This document shows, in pieces, positions 1 to 13,600 of a stretch of 64,000 nt of DNA (its first letter is position 1; every line of letters begins with the position of its first letter). The notes below the pieces were generated by a model. The model saw only the letters and a list, made by a program, of their open reading frames with translations, was not told where the DNA came from and made no database searches. Position numbers and translations under genes: made by a program. Origin of the DNA: Branchiostoma floridae (lineage: Eukaryota; Chordata; Leptocardii; Amphioxiformes; Branchiostomatidae); NCBI RefSeq assembly GCF_000003815.2, contig NC_049997.1:1243493-1307492 (forward strand). Direction: 5' to 3'.

Positions 1-2
1 TT

Positions 3-1736
3 GTTTACGCAAATAACAATAACATCGAATGTGCTATTGTCTCCCTTGATCAAGCAAAAGCCTTTGACCGTGTCAACATCTCCTTTCTACAACAGACTCT
101 CGCACGAATGGGATTTGGACCTTCCTTTCGGAAGTGGGTTTCAATACTTTACAACGACATCTCCAGTTCCGTTTTGGTGAATGGCTCCCTGTCGTCTCCC
201 TTCGCCCTAACAAGGGGAGTGCGGCAGGGATGCCCACTTTCGCCACTGTTGTATGCAATCTCTCTTGAGCCGTTTGCGGCGACAGTCCGCAAAGACTCTG
301 AGGTGCATGGAGTAAAACTCCCAGGCGGCTACGAAGCAAAAATGTCTCTGTATGCAGATGATAACTCTGCCTTCCTGACATCAGACGACTCTATCGTCAG
401 GCTGTTTGACCTTGTCGGGCTGTACAACAGAGGCTCAGGCTCAATGTTGAACCTAGACAAGTGTGAGGGGTTATGGCTGGGGAAATGGAGAAATAGACCA
501 GACACCCCTGTACAAATAAAATGGACATCTGGGTCCATCCGTCTGCTTGGTGGGGTCTTTGGCAACATTGACATGCCCCTAACCAACTGGAAGGAAGGTA
601 AACGCAAATTTGTTGAAACCTTACAAGGATGGGGAGCCAGATCCCTCTCCTTTACAGGCAAAGTGACAGTGGCAAACTCTCTAGCCACCGCCAAACTGTG
701 GTACCTGGCGTCGGTGTTCACCCCTCCTGATTCGGTCATGAAGGAAATCAATACCGCACTGTTCGCCTTTTTCTGGGACAAAAAGCGTGAGATGATCAGC
801 CGAAATACCATCTACCTTCCTCCTGAGAAGGGCGGCTGGGGCCTAATCGACATAGCAAAGAAGGCAAAATGTCTGTACAGTCGGCCTTTCTCGGACATCA
901 TGTCCCAGGAAGACTTACCTTGGGTGCAGCTCGCCAGGTACTGGCTCGGTATTTTCATTAGACGTTTCGACCCGTCAACATGGTCCAATAACATGCCCCA
1001 CTCCCCGAATGCCCCTCCCCACTACAAAGCTCTACAGTCCCTGGTATCTGAACTCGTAGAGGCATCCCCCTCTAAAAAGTGGGACCCCGGGTGCACTACG
1101 CGGTCTCTATACGACAGCCTTCTAAAGAAGGATGCTCACATTCCAAGTGTCTGTCTTAACAAGCGTTCTGTTCCCTGGCCATTAACCTTCCAATCTGTTC
1201 AACACCCACTCCTGGAGAACAGACTGAAGGACACTGCATGGCTGGTTGCACACCACGCCCTCAAAACGAATGCCCTGCTCTGCTCGAACTGGGGTTACAT
1301 TCGCTCGGGAACTTGTCCAAGGCAGAATTGTAAAGGCCACGAAACTGTAGAGCACGCCATGTGGTACTGCAGCGAAGTGCTGCTAACATGGACTTGGGTG
1401 GAGGGTTTTCTCAGGAGGTGGGTCATGTCAGACTTCCGAATAAATAAACAGATGGTTATCTATGGCATCCTGCCACCCTCATGGAAAAAATGCAAGATAG
1501 ATGCTATCACCTACACCCTGGCCGTCACGAGGAAACGCATATGGTCCTCACGTTGTGAAGCACTCTTTGACAAGACCTTTTCGACTCATGTCGAGATGGT
1601 CCCATACATCAAGGAGTGCCTCCGCTCAAGAATAAAGCTTGACTTTGTATGTCTGAACGAAACAACGTTTATGTCTCTGTGGTGCTCAGTGCAGTGGGCG
1701 AGGGTCGACGGGGGAAAACTGCGACTACGCTTTTAA
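3..1736 (+). mobile_element. LINE reverse transcriptase ORF, 5' part outside the window (L1/Tx1-like)
   Basis: An open frame runs from the window edge to a stop at 1734-1736, about 577 codons; the first ATG at 108 is internal, so the element is cut by the window and not by a real start. It encodes reverse transcriptase for target-primed retrotransposition. Visible motifs are LDQAKAFDRV near 50-80, GVRQGCPLSPLLYA near 215-255, and the catalytic YADD at 351-362. Further on, a CPRQNC-x5-H-x3-H-x4-C cluster near 1310-1372 fits the zinc-binding domain (zf-RVT) found downstream of RT in L1/Tx1-type LINEs. The frame has no stops or shifts, so this copy may be young. The endonuclease half is not in the window. 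The L1/Tx1 assignment rests on motif wording only; RT identity is certain. Confidence 0.93.
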
Positions 1737-2000
1737 TCCCCTGCTTCCCCCCTGTAGTCGTATCAGTCTGGTATGAACTGTCTGTCTTGTACGTTTCGTA
1801 TGTCTTTTTATTTGGATGTGTCAAGTTGGCAGGAGTGGGTTGGTGGGAGCTCGGCGGACAAGTAACCTGTTGTGGGTAGCTTGACACATCCCTTTTTCTT
1901 TCCTTCTTCTCTTGTATGTTCTTTGAAATGATGTAAAAAAAAATGAAAACAGTGAAAAAACGTCTTGTCTCTCTGTCTAGTTTCTTCTTTTTTGATTTTG
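1737..2000 (+). other. 3' tail of the LINE
   Basis: Non-coding sequence after the LINE stop. It contains pyrimidine-rich stretches and a short A-run near 1936-1944. It probably represents the LINE 3' UTR; the end cannot be fixed because the assembly gap follows. Confidence 0.5.
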
Positions 2001-2100
2001 NNNNNNNNNNNNNNNNNNNNNNNNNNNNNNNNNNNNNNNNNNNNNNNNNNNNNNNNNNNNNNNNNNNNNNNNNNNNNNNNNNNNNNNNNNNNNNNNNNNN
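2001..2100. other. Assembly gap (100 N)
   Basis: Exactly 100 N bases, the usual placeholder for a gap of unknown size. Open frames that cross it are artefacts. Confidence 0.99.
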
Positions 2101-2523
2101 GTAAGCCTTGCCTGGCGGCAAGGCAAAAAACTGCTAGGGGTCCAAGACCTACACTTACTCTCTACCACACAAATATCATGTCAAAACTGGTGTCTGCTTA
2201 AAAAGCCACAAGGAGGCACTCTTAAACCGCTGCCCACCTGCCAAATATCATAAGGCTCCATGCACTACTTCTGGAGCTATCCTAGTGACAAACACACCTA
2301 GATATAAAGACACACATTCAAGCAAACCGCACTGGAAACATATCAACCTTCTTGGCAAAGGTATTAACAAGTGAGTCTTTTTATCTTTATAAGCTGAAAA
2401 CCATGTGTGAAATGTGATGAAAGAGGACGGCTTGAACTTTGGTAAAATCCTCATCACATCTTTGAAGATTGTCACCTGGGCTGGGGAGATGGGCTTAGTT
2501 GTACATTTGTACATGATATATAC

Positions 2524-2852
2524 CAGGGCTCGAAATACGTGAGCTGCATATGCAGGTTAGTGCAGGTAAAATAAGAGCTGTGCAGGTATTTCTGATGTCT
2601 ACCTGCACCTAACCTGCACTGGTCCATGTACTGCGTTTTATACATTTCAAATAATGTCCTTTGATGAACAGTTTGTATGTGCATGTGGATTGTTATTAGC
2701 TGCATTGGCTGTTACCACCTATAAAGTAGGAAAAGAAAGAATACCAATGGTTCCTGAACAATTTGAATATGATCAATACTTTCTAAATTTAGTGTGCAGG
2801 TCTGGTGCAGGTAATTTTCAATGTTACCTGCACTAGTGCATTTCGAGCCCTG
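2524..2852. mobile_element. MITE of the CAGGGCTCGAAAT family, near-complete copy
   Basis: The element starts CAGGGCTCGAAATACG and ends with the inverse (TTTCGAGCCCTG). Internal arms are rich in GTGCAGGTAA / TTACCTGCAC and are inverted relative to each other. Related copies lie at 18800-18893, 24810-25149 and 39140-39480. Ends beginning CAGGG suggest a hAT-type non-autonomous element, but I see no clean 8-bp target duplication here. Confidence 0.75.
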
Positions 2853-5757
2853 TACATGTATACAGATCACACAACACAGGAATCAAACAAAACAAGGTAC
2901 TGTGACTGTGAGGCATAACTTGAACACTGTACATTTGACAGAACAACATCATACAATGGCAATGTGGATAAAAAAAACTGATGAGAGTAATCTAAAAAAA
3001 CCTAAACAATTAGAAAAAAGAAAAAGCTGCCTAAAAACAACACAAAATAGAAATTAAATAATGTCACAATGATAGAAAAAGGAAGCAAGCAAGTCAGCCA
3101 TAAACACTTGTGATACAAACATTGTATGGCACAGGGGATATACAAAAATGTAGTACTCCATGGTTGTATGATGAAAGATCATCTGATTCAAACATACAAT
3201 CCTACTGACCAATGACCACATGTAACATTTAATTTGTCAATCATAAGGTTTTAGCCATGTGTAGTCATTGGTCTTCCAGTATGGGTGATTGCTGTCTGCC
3301 ATACTAGCTATATTACTTCAGAATCTGCCCTTTCATTCCCTTAGTACAGTAGAAGCCAGTTAATTGCACACCGGATAACCACACATTTCGGTCAATTGCA
3401 CAGAATCCCCAAATCCCAAACTGGTTCCAAATCACTGCATGAATATTTGTTAGTCATGACTTTGCATGACAATGAGATAACTGCACAAAATTTGTCAAAC
3501 ATCATCAACAAATTGATTGGCAGTGCACGCTAAAAATTGGCATACGCTGTAAAAATGACCTGAAAACTGCCAGTGTGTAAAATGCACACAGTATGAAATT
3601 GTTATTATCAACAGAAAGTGATTTTGCGGGAGATCCTGGCCACGCACACGTCCAGGGCATGTCGGCACCAAAAAGAGTCGTACAACCGGCAAAGCATTTT
3701 ACATTACGCTTTGGCAGACAATCTGGCCTGTACTCAATGAATATTGGTTTCTATCTTGTTCTTTGTGTAATATTACAGTAACTGTACATTATTTTTAACG
3801 AGATTGCTCAGAGCAAGGTCATTGGACCACTTCAAGGCAATGAACTAAAAATTTGGAAATAATTGTGCACGGAGATAACGGTTGTTTCGAAGGCTGATAA
3901 GTTGTAGACATTAGGGAAACAGTTGTCGTCGAGAGAGTTTGAATTCTTACAATCATGTAAATGATCATGGGGAAATAATTGTGTGGTAAAAAGAAAATAT
4001 TTGGCAGCCTGAGTCGGAAACCACACAGCAACTAGGGTCCTACAGACGGATGGACATAGCTCAGTTGCTTTTGGCATGTGGTACTTTCCTGATCATCAAC
4101 TGTCAGTGTCACTGACTCACTGATCTAACCATAATCTACCATCTGGATATGTTGTACAGTAAAGTACAGTGCGTTAAGAGTACTTGCCTGAAAATTAAGA
4201 AATGAAATTCATTATTTCAACTACAAGTAGAGTTTTGTTTGTCTTTGATGATTCCTTCAGAAATTTCAGCAAAAGATGTTCTTCTTTAATTCCAACACCC
4301 AAATTTTCTTTCTCTGCATGACATAATGTACGTATCAGACTGATACAAACATCATTTGTTACTTGTACAAATGGCATTTAACATGTATGTAAAACTTGCA
4401 GTTAGAAATGCGTTTGATGTTCTCCTGTATGGTAGAGATATCGGTGCGCAAGTACTGTTATGCTAGTGGTAAGAACTCCTATCCGTATCATTCTTTGAGT
4501 CTGAAAAAAAAACAAGCACACATCAGATTTTTGTTAACATGAATTCACATTGATTTGTTCCACTTATGAATAAGGCCATGTAAAAAAAAAACTACAAGAC
4601 TTAGTACAATTCACATTGTGTGTCTGTTCTCTCTGTATCAATGTTTCTGACCTCCCAACCCACCTCTTGGCCCCTCATCCTGTCTTGGCCCCTCAACCTA
4701 TGCACCGACAAACCCTGGATCCCTTCCTCTGCAAACTTCCTTTGCCAGCATAGGAGAACCTATCCAACATTGTCAGTATGAGTGTGCAAAATGTGACGGA
4801 AAGGCTATTAGCAAGAGTGCCATAAAGCTTGTGACTATACTAATTCCTGCTGAAATCCTGTCAAAATACCAGCCTACAGAAGCAAGCCTAATACATCTCG
4901 CACTCCATACATATATCTACAAGCCGCGTGTTGAAGAGGGATACAGATGCAACCTACTAAAAAGTATGGTTAATTGGCCAGCACATTGCTAAGGAGACGT
5001 CGCACACAAACATGCATGCCTACTGTGCTGAAAAAGATCAGGTAAAAACTGTTAGAATAAGAAAGCTGCAAGGAAAGCAGAGCCAAAGGCCTTAAGGTCT
5101 GATGAAAACACCTGCTACACAGTGAAAAATGTAAAGGAACGTAAGGGTCTATAAATTTTTGGCTAATTTTGCCGAATTTGCATTTTCTCCCATGGTTCCA
5201 CAGCTGCACAGTTGAAGTTACTCATCTTTTTTTCAAAGACTGGGAGAAAATTGTTTTTCTTCCTGATGGATTGTATTTTAATCTTATTTGTGTGGCAGGG
5301 TCGAAAATTCACATGGAATTAAAGGAAATTGTCCTGGAACTACAATGTATAATGAGGTTGTTGGTAGAGATCGCACTGGCTTACTGCAAGCAAGATAAGC
5401 CAAATAGGTCAGAAATACTTATTCTCTGAGCAACCAAATAAGATAGTTTCCTACACTTTTTAAATGTGAACAAGCGTGGCAATAAATTCTTATTCAATAC
5501 TCGGAAAGGAGCTCCAAACGCTTGACAATGTGAATATTACGCAATCGTCGAAAGGCTAAATCATTGGGAAAACTTTGTGTTGCTGCCAGAAATTGAGAGA
5601 ATTTGTATTGACCGCACAGTTGTGAGATAGAAACATTGAACATTGCTCAAATAGTATACACTTGAACTGTACCTCTTGGGATAAAATGTACTGTACAAGT
5701 CATATATGTGGTTGGTTATTGGGTGGGCTGACTTAAACTTTCTCATCCCAGCAAGGG
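2853..5757. other. No gene recognised; one transposon-like end
   Basis: AT-rich sequence with only short, unsupported open frames. At 3345 there is TACAGTAGAAGCCAGTTAA, which resembles one end of a pogo/Tigger-type element (compare 46928), with no matching opposite end nearby. I see no coding exon with convincing splice sites. Confidence 0.4.
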
Positions 5758-5789
5758 GCTGAATTGCAAGAAGCTTTCAATAGGCGGGG

Positions 5790-7215
5790 CTAAATCACAA
5801 GTGTCGGAGTGATCTGCAATTTGGCGCCACTCAGGTGACCTTAATACAACTATCGCAAGTTTCTGGAGCGAGCTGCCATTCGGTGCTGCTCAGGTAACCT
5901 TAATACGATTGTTGCAAGTGTCTGGAGCGAGGTGCCATTCAGCGCCACTCAGGTGACCTCGATATAACTGTCTCAAGTGTCTGGAGCGAGCTGTCATTTG
6001 GCGCCACTCAGATAACCTTAATACGATTGTCGCAAATGTCTGTCTGAAGCTGCCATTTGGCGCCACTCAGGTGACCTCGATTGTCGCAAGTGTCTTGAGC
6101 GAGCTGTCAATCAATGCCACTCAGGTGACCTCAATACGATTGTTGCAAGTGTCTGGAGCAAGCTGTCAATCAATGCCACTCAGGTGACCTCAATACGATT
6201 GTCGCAAGTGTCTGGAGCAAGCTGTCAATCAATGCCACTCAGGTGACCTCAATACGATTGTCGCAAGTGTCCTGAGCGAGCTGTCAATCAATGCCACTCA
6301 GGTGACCTCAATACGATTGTCGCAAGTGTCTGGAGCGAGATGTCAATCAATGCCACTCAGGTGACCTCAATAAGATTGTCGCAAGTGTCTGGAGCGAGCT
6401 GTCAATCAATGCCACTCAGGTGACCTCAATACGATTGTCGCAAGTGTCTGAAGCGAGCTGTCAATCAATGCCACTCAGGTGACCTCAATGCGATTGTCGC
6501 AAGTGTCTGGAGCGAGCTGCCTTTCGGCGCCACTCAGGTGACCTCAATACGATTGTCGCAAGTGTCTGAAGCGAGCTGTCAATCAATGCCACTCAGGTGA
6601 CCTCAATACGATTGTCGCAAGTATCTGGAGCGAGCTGCCTTTCGGCGCCACTCAGGTGACCTCAATAAGATTGTCGCAAGTGTCTGGAGCGAGCTGTCAA
6701 TCAATGCCACTCAGGTGACCTCAATACGATTGTCGCAAGTATCTGGAGCGAGATGTCAATCAATGCCACTCAGGTGACCTCAATAAGATTGTCGCAAGTG
6801 TCTGAAGCGAGCTGTCAATCAATGCCACTCAGGTGACCTCAATAAGATTGTCGCAAGTGTCTGGAGCGAGCTGTCAATCAATGCCACTCAGGTGACCTCA
6901 ATAAGATTGTCGCAAGTGTCTGGAGCGAGCTGCCTTTCGGCGCCACTCAGGTGACCTCAATAAGATTGTCGCAAGTGTCTGGAGCAAGCTGTCAATCAAT
7001 GCCACTCAGGTGACCTCAATACGATTGTCGCAAGTATCTGGAGCGAGCTGCCTTTCGGCGCCACTCAGGTGACCTCAATACGATTGTTGCAAGTATCTGG
7101 AGCGAGCTGCCTTTCGGCGCCACTCAGGTGACCTCAATACGATTGTCGCAAGTGTCTGAAGCGAGCTGCCATTCAGCGCCACTCACAAGTGTCTGGAACG
7201 AGCTGCCATTCGGAC
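5790..7215. repeat. Minisatellite, 59-bp unit, about 24 copies
   Basis: A tandem array with period 59 (each copy shifts back one base per 60-base line). The constant part contains CTCAGGTGACCTCAATACG and ATTGTCGCAAGTGTCTGG. A variable 17-base block alternates between CAATCAATGCCACT-type and CTTTCGGCGCCACT-type versions. Units at the left edge are more diverged. Because 59 is not a multiple of 3, no frame stays open, so it is non-coding. Confidence 0.95.
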
Positions 7216-8159
7216 AAAAGCTGCAGTGTTACATTATTGGGTCTCAGTAGGAGGTAAGCTTCCATGGAAATGTTTAAAATAATAAAATAACATAAGTACA
7301 AAAATGGACAGATAAAATAGAAGGAAAGGCTGGGCTGTGTTTATAATGTAGTAGTATGGCAGGATCTGCGCTGTCCCTGGTGGTCAATGCATCTAAGGTT
7401 TGTCTGCTGATTTAGGCTTAGTTTTTGCATTTAAATGGCAGGATAGATGAAAAGATTTAGAATCTAAATGGACTGAAACGGTCACCTGGTGTTAGTACAA
7501 AACTTCATCATATGGATGACAGGAATGAACGTTTGGGGATAACAAATGTGGTAACCACAGAACAAAAGACAAATTCACGACAAAGTCATCTCCGCTGGGT
7601 GCGACCAAAACAAATCTACTTCCTGCCTGCAAAGGCGTAACCCATCAACTAGTAGCAGTAGCCAGTAGCAGTCCTCTTGCAGCACATTTCACTCATGACT
7701 TTCAGTTTTTTTTTTAAGTTTAAAAGACTCACTTGTCACTGCTAACAAAAGCTGAAATGTTTATGGAAACATACACACAATCTTGCCATCGTTCCCTGTC
7801 CAACACTTGCACACTGCTTCTATGTTGTACACAACTGTTCTGTCAAGGATATCGGATGACCCATGTTCCCAACCCTGCGCTGACAGTGGCTTCAGAACAG
7901 CTTCTGTCTCCTGTTATCTGGAGCCATCCCAACAACAGCAATGACGACAGTAGCACCTTCATCATGCAGACCATTAACCATTTCAGAAAAACCTGTTTCA
8001 TCAGATATTTGTATATAGACATACATATACATCGATTTCTCCATAATTATACATGTAAAACACCTAACTGACTCATTAATTTGAACATAATTATACATGT
8101 ACATAACAATATATGGCATATAAAACAACAGTCAGCAAAGAAGGACACTTCCTCAAATA

Positions 8160-8745
8160 TGAAGACCCGTGTCATATCAAACACCAGTCTCCAAAAACAA
8201 CACGCAATCTTCGAATTCGAATATAAAGACCTGGCATACAATGTATCAAAAAACCAGTCCCTCAAAATTTAAATATGAAGACCTGACGGTCATATCAAAC
8301 ACCCGTCACCAAAAACAGGCAATCTTCAATTATAAAGACCGGGCATACAATGTATTAAACACCAGTCACCAAAAAAGGACATTCCTGACAGTATAAAGAC
8401 CTGGTATATCATACACCAGTCACCATAAAAGGACATTCCTGACAGTATAAAGACCTGGTATATAAAACACCAGTCACCATAAAAGGGCATTCCTGACAGT
8501 ATAAAGACCTGGCATATAAAACCGTGGTCACCAAAAAAAGGACATTCCTGACAGTATAAAGACCTGATATATAAAACACCAGTCACCATAAAAGGACATT
8601 CCTGACAGTATAAAGACCTGATATATAAAACACCAGTCACCATAATAAAAGGGCATTCCTGAAGGTATAAAGACCTGGTATATAAAACACCAGTCACCAT
8701 AAAAGGGCATGGAAGTATAAAGACCAGTGGCATATAAAACAAGTA
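8160..8745. repeat. Minisatellite, about 55-bp unit, diverged copies on the left
   Basis: About ten copies of a unit containing ATAAAGACCTGGTATATAAA, CACCAGTCACCATAAAAGG and ACATTCCTGACAGT. Spacing is roughly 54-57 bp from 8390 to 8745; copies from 8160 to 8390 are degenerate. Open frames on the minus strand across it are by-products of repetition. Confidence 0.88.
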
Positions 8746-9009
8746 GCAATATTCAGTATAGAAAAATATGCATACAACAATGGGAAGACAGCATATATCA
8801 TGGTAATGAGACGTCCTGTGCCTCCATATGTTGAGTGGTAAGGTGCACCTACATGTACATACATCACTTAAACTGAAGGCAGAACTATTAAATCCATTAA
8901 TGATCACATTGTTAAGTTTTTTGTAATTGAAATGGGATAAGGCATATGTGCAGCATCTTTTTCTAGTCTGAATTTGTTATCCTCAAGGAACAACAAAAAA
9001 GATAAATTT

Positions 9010-9325
9010 TGAAATTTCCAAAACTAATTTTACATTTTCTTTCACAAATTCCCAAGATAGCAGTTTCTCAACAAATTTCGAAAAATAATTTTATATTTTC
9101 TTTCTCAAAAATTCCCAAGATAACAGTTTCTGAACAAATTTTCAAAAATAATTTTACATTTTTTCAACAAATTCCCAAGATAACAGTTTCTCAACAAATT
9201 TCCAAAAATATTTTACTTTGTTCTTTCAAAAATTCCCAACTGAAGATAACAGTTTCTCAACAAATTTCCAAAAATGATTTTACATTTTTTTTTTCACAAA
9301 TTCCCAAGATAACAGTTTCTCAATA
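9010..9325. repeat. AT-rich tandem repeat, about 62-bp unit, five copies
   Basis: Repeats of AATTCCCAAGATAACAGTTT followed by TCTCAACAAATTTCC and an A/T-rich stretch, spaced about 60-67 bp. Very AT-rich, with no sign of coding use. Confidence 0.85.
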
Positions 9326-9495
9326 ATCTGGACAGACTCTGTAATTTGCCATTTTTAAAGTTCTGATATCTTTCCGTATATATAAATTTACACTAAACTG
9401 GTCTTCAATCAAAACATGGGTGAATATAATTCAAATATAGTACAAACATTTATGTGTAACACAGGGAGGGCGGAAGGTGCAAGACTTCGGGGAAG

Positions 9496-10097
9496 TCCTA
9501 GACAGACCTGCTGCTCCTACGGTGGGTGAGGTGAGGAACACAGCAACCCTGTACAGTCCTAGACAGACCTGCTGCCCGTAAGCTGCTGAGGTGAGAAACA
9601 CAGCGACCCTGTACAGTCCTAGACAGACCTGCTGCTCCTACGGTGGGTGAGGTGAGGAACACAGCAACCCTGTACAGTCCTAGACAGACCTGCTGCCCGT
9701 AAGCTGCTGAGGTGAGAAACACAGCGACCCTGTACAGTCCTAGACAGACCTGCTGCCCGTAAGCTGCTGAGGTGAGGAACACAGCGACCCTGTACAGTCC
9801 TAGACAGACCTGCTGCCCGTAAGCTGCTGAGGTGAGGAACATAGCGACCCTGTACAGTCCTAGACAGACCTGCTGCCCGTAAGCTGCTAAGGTGAGGAAC
9901 ACAGCGACCCTGTACAGTCCTAGACAGACCTGCTGCCCGTAAGCTGCTGAGGTGAGGAACACAGCGACCCTGTACAGTCCTAGACAGACCTGCTGCCCGT
10001 AAGCTGCTGAGGTGAGGAACACAGCGACCCTGTACAGTCCTAGACAGACCTGCTGCCCGTAAGCTGCTGAGGTGAGGAACACAGCGACCCTGTACAA
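9496..10097. repeat. Minisatellite, 60-bp unit, ten copies
   Basis: Ten highly similar units containing CCTAGACAGACCTGCTGC, CCGTAAGCTGCTGAGGTGAG and AACACAGCGACCCTGTACAG. Copies 1 and 3 carry a variant block (TCCTACGGTGGGTGAGG). The unit length is a multiple of 3, so two minus-strand frames stay open by chance. It lies about 530 bp downstream of the proposed stop of the minus-strand TPR-like gene and could be in its 3' UTR or just beyond it. Confidence 0.95.
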
Positions 10098-10623
10098 ATG
10101 TAGACATGAAACTTAATGTTGATCACATCACCACAATCATGCAGACTCCTGTTGGCACTAAGGTCTGGTCCATTTGATTATAAGGTTGACATTTCATTTA
10201 CTACGATATTGCCTTGCACATAAATTGTTCCAGTAAAAAAATATTGCAACCGTACTGTAAATCATGCAGAGCAGCAGCAAGAAGTAAATAAATGACATAA
10301 ATTATTAATGAAAGGAAAAAAGATTACTACTAACATAGTACAATTATGCCAAAGTCAATTCCAAAGTCAAAGAAGAAGATATGATTGTGCGATATGCCAA
10401 TATGCTTAACTTTTTTCTTTACATGCTCACATTAGTTTTTTTGGTTCTGATAGCAACCTACAGGTATTAAAGAGCTACATGTGCCCATGTTCAAGATCTG
10501 TTGAAGAATAAAAAATGGCTTCATTTCATTTTGAAATAAACACAAATTCTTTGTGGTACTTTTGTCTACTTGTCTAAGCACAGTAGTAGCTAACAATAGT
10601 ATACAAAGGTACATGTCGCACCT

Positions 10624-13600
10624 CTATTTTCTCCTCATCCTGCCTCCCACCCTCTTCCAGGAAGCTGGGCCTGTAATGAGATTTGTATTTTTCAATTCAT
10701 CACATTGTAATAAAAACTATAGGCAAGGTGTTACAAATTCCCTGATAAACAATATTAGAAAGGCCAACATTTGCTCTTGTGCAAATACAGCATATTTCAA
10801 TCCATCTCCGTCCAAATACAAAAATGTACTGTTTCAAATCAACCTTTTGCTGAAATTGACCTATTCCAAAACATCATCCCACACCAAAAATGGCTTTTTA
10901 AAATTCTTTTCAATATATGTATGAGGCTGATAAATGCCATGCTTATTGTAATATAAAATATATATTGAAATATAAAAACTCAAAACACTACTAAAAGAAT
11001 GGTACTGTTAGCAATTACAACATTAGGTAACATCAAAATTATGCTCTCAAGTGCCTACTACAGCAGTACAACATTCAGCACCACAGACAGGGGTTGGTCC
11101 TTCTCTAGTGTAAACACCAAGAACTAGAAAGGCCAACATTTGCTTGGGAGCAACTACAGCATATTTCAAGCCATCTTCATCCCCATTCGAAATGTACTCT
11201 GGCGAAAATGCATATTTTGGCCCAAAATATGCATTGTTGTCAAAAATGGCCCAAAATCCCCAAATAACTCATTTTTGAAGTGATGTTTTCAAAAAGTGTT
11301 GATGGTGTCCTGTGGGCATATGTCAAATGCACCTCTGTGCCACATTTCAGGTCATTAGGTTGTAATACCAGGGCACAAAATATATATTTTTAGTCTAAAA
11401 AATGATCTAAATGCCTAAAGAAAGTAATTCTTAAGGCCCCTGCCAAAAGAAAGTGAAAAAAAACGCCTGGGGGTATTTGCTATTTCTATCTCCATGCCAA
11501 ATTTCAGCTCACTTATTCCAAATATGAAAAAGTTGAATCCATTTGAAGATTTGTCAGGAGAAAGAGGAGGAGAAGAAGAAAAGACATGACAAAAGACAAC
11601 ATATTGCATACTATGAATGGATTGAAATATAGATTTTCATGGATGCAGTTTAAATCTCAACCTAACTATGAGTTTAGCTTCTGGTGCTTCTCCCTGTGTT
11701 AGCTACATAGGTTGACTACTAGTAGTATTTGATGCAGACATCTTGCCATGGTACTGGCACCACCAAAGTACATAAACCAAACAAGTTTACTTAGTATTGT
11801 ATACAGTGACTAGAATGGCTTTAAGGTTCCGGTTCGGAGTTTTTTTACGATTTGGGGCCGATTTGACTGTCTCTGAGAAAAGCACTAGCGCTTCTCAAAA
11901 CATCGTTTTTCGGATAATTCAATGTTTCCGATAGAAAAGGGTGTCTTGTCGCTGACCGACAGACTCATTTGACATTTTCTGTAGAAATGTTATATTTGGT
12001 AAAAACCATCAGTAAAATACCATTTTCACTTTTTACGTTCCGCTACACGGAAAAAATGAATTTTCCTGGGATAATGACTAATATGGCAATGACGGTCAAG
12101 AGTTCTTCTGTATACTGAGCAAAAAGGAAGAAAAGTTATCCAAACACTTTCCGCAAGCTCCAATGGCGCTTAAACAACCAAAACGCACGTAGAATGCACG
12201 ATCTGGGTAATCAGGCGACGAAACGCTTTACGGCTATCGCGCTACCAGGAAGTGTTCGCCCCACGATCAAATCTCCGACACCACAAAACACTACGAACAA
12301 CAAGTATTTGGAGAAGTATAAAAGATTATACATTGCTAATGCGATAGCCGGAAAATCTAGAGCCAAAACTATAGAGACAACCTCTGATTTGCGTCTTATT
12401 CTTAGGAACTATTTGGTCATCTGGTCACTTGAAATTCTGAACCGGAACCTTATATGTATATCAATATTGTGTAATAGGATATTCCTCAGATCTTGGCATG
12501 AAAGTTCATCTCTGATGGTAAATGACATTATGGACAAACTCAACTTTAACTAATCAACACTACAAATAAGTTTGGACTCCAAATTTTGCAAAAAGTATGG
12601 GGAGAATTGGGGTGACATAGGTTATCTGACATTTATGACCCTCTGCTGCAGTCATGTGTCTCTGACGTCACGGTCCAGAAGCTACATGTACAGTAGATGG
12701 GTCCATTCCGTGAAAAGGCAGCCAAAAATTTCGGGTACTAGTCCCAACTTGTTTGAAGTGTTGGTTAGTTAAAGTTTAGTCTATCCATAAATTTTCTCAG
12801 ATTAAGTAACTTGACCAGAATTCCTTAATCGATAGGTCCTCATAACTGTTTTAGTGACTTTCAACATTATTTCCTGTGGTGTAAAAGAGGGCGTCCTGAG
12901 ATGACAGCTTGAGGTGTGGCTCTTCAACCACAGGACCTCCATTTAATGTCCTGTCTGAAGGATCATGGCCCTAACCAAAGCTAGATACTTATTTTTTCAC
13001 GTGCCTTTCCCAAGGGCACAACATTGTAGCACATCAGGGGACTGAAACCAACTGTAGGACCTTTGGTCTTTGAGGTAAACAGTGGTACCTCACTGTTCAC
13101 AGTTACGCTATGCGATGTCACACAGGGAGTAAGGGAGGGAGGGAGTGAGTGAGTAAAGGAGTGAGGGCTGCAGCACTAAAATAAATGAAAATATATAATA
13201 TTATACAAATTGCTAGTCTGATAGAAGAAGGCAGAGTGAATAGTCCAAGGTTAAAAAATAAGAGCAGAGACAAGATTTTAATCACCATATGCTGAGTTTT
13301 TATTCAAAACATATTGTGCACAGCATGATTAGGCATCAGGGAGGGAAGGGTAGTAATTATAATGCTCTTTAACTACAGCAGCAAGTGAACAAGGAAGAGA
13401 ATAATGAGTGTCAAAGAAAAGCTACTGGGTAAACTTGGAATTGAAAAGCTTACTACCAGTACACGGTGCTATATACATCACTGAGTCAAGTTAACACTCG
13501 TTTCACAGACAATGTAATGGTTCAAAGCTCGAAAAGCTCTATTATCACATGTATGAGAATTGGTTGGGAAGTGCCTCTTAACTGACACCACCAAATTCAG

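Noticed and set aside
1669..2201. Frames crossing the N gap
   Set aside because: The translation includes unknown bases; no evidence of coding.
5790..10097. CRISPR-like appearance of the arrays
   Set aside because: Units are contiguous tandem copies without unique spacers, in a eukaryotic genome.
9498..10107. Minus-strand frames of 199 and 162 codons (GLYRVAVFLTSAAYGQQVCL repeats)
   Set aside because: The 60-bp unit is a multiple of 3 and free of stops in two frames; no splice sites, start context or domain support coding.
12194..12553. 119-codon plus-strand frame
   Set aside because: It lies mostly inside a 627-bp MITE and runs past its end; no transposase motif.
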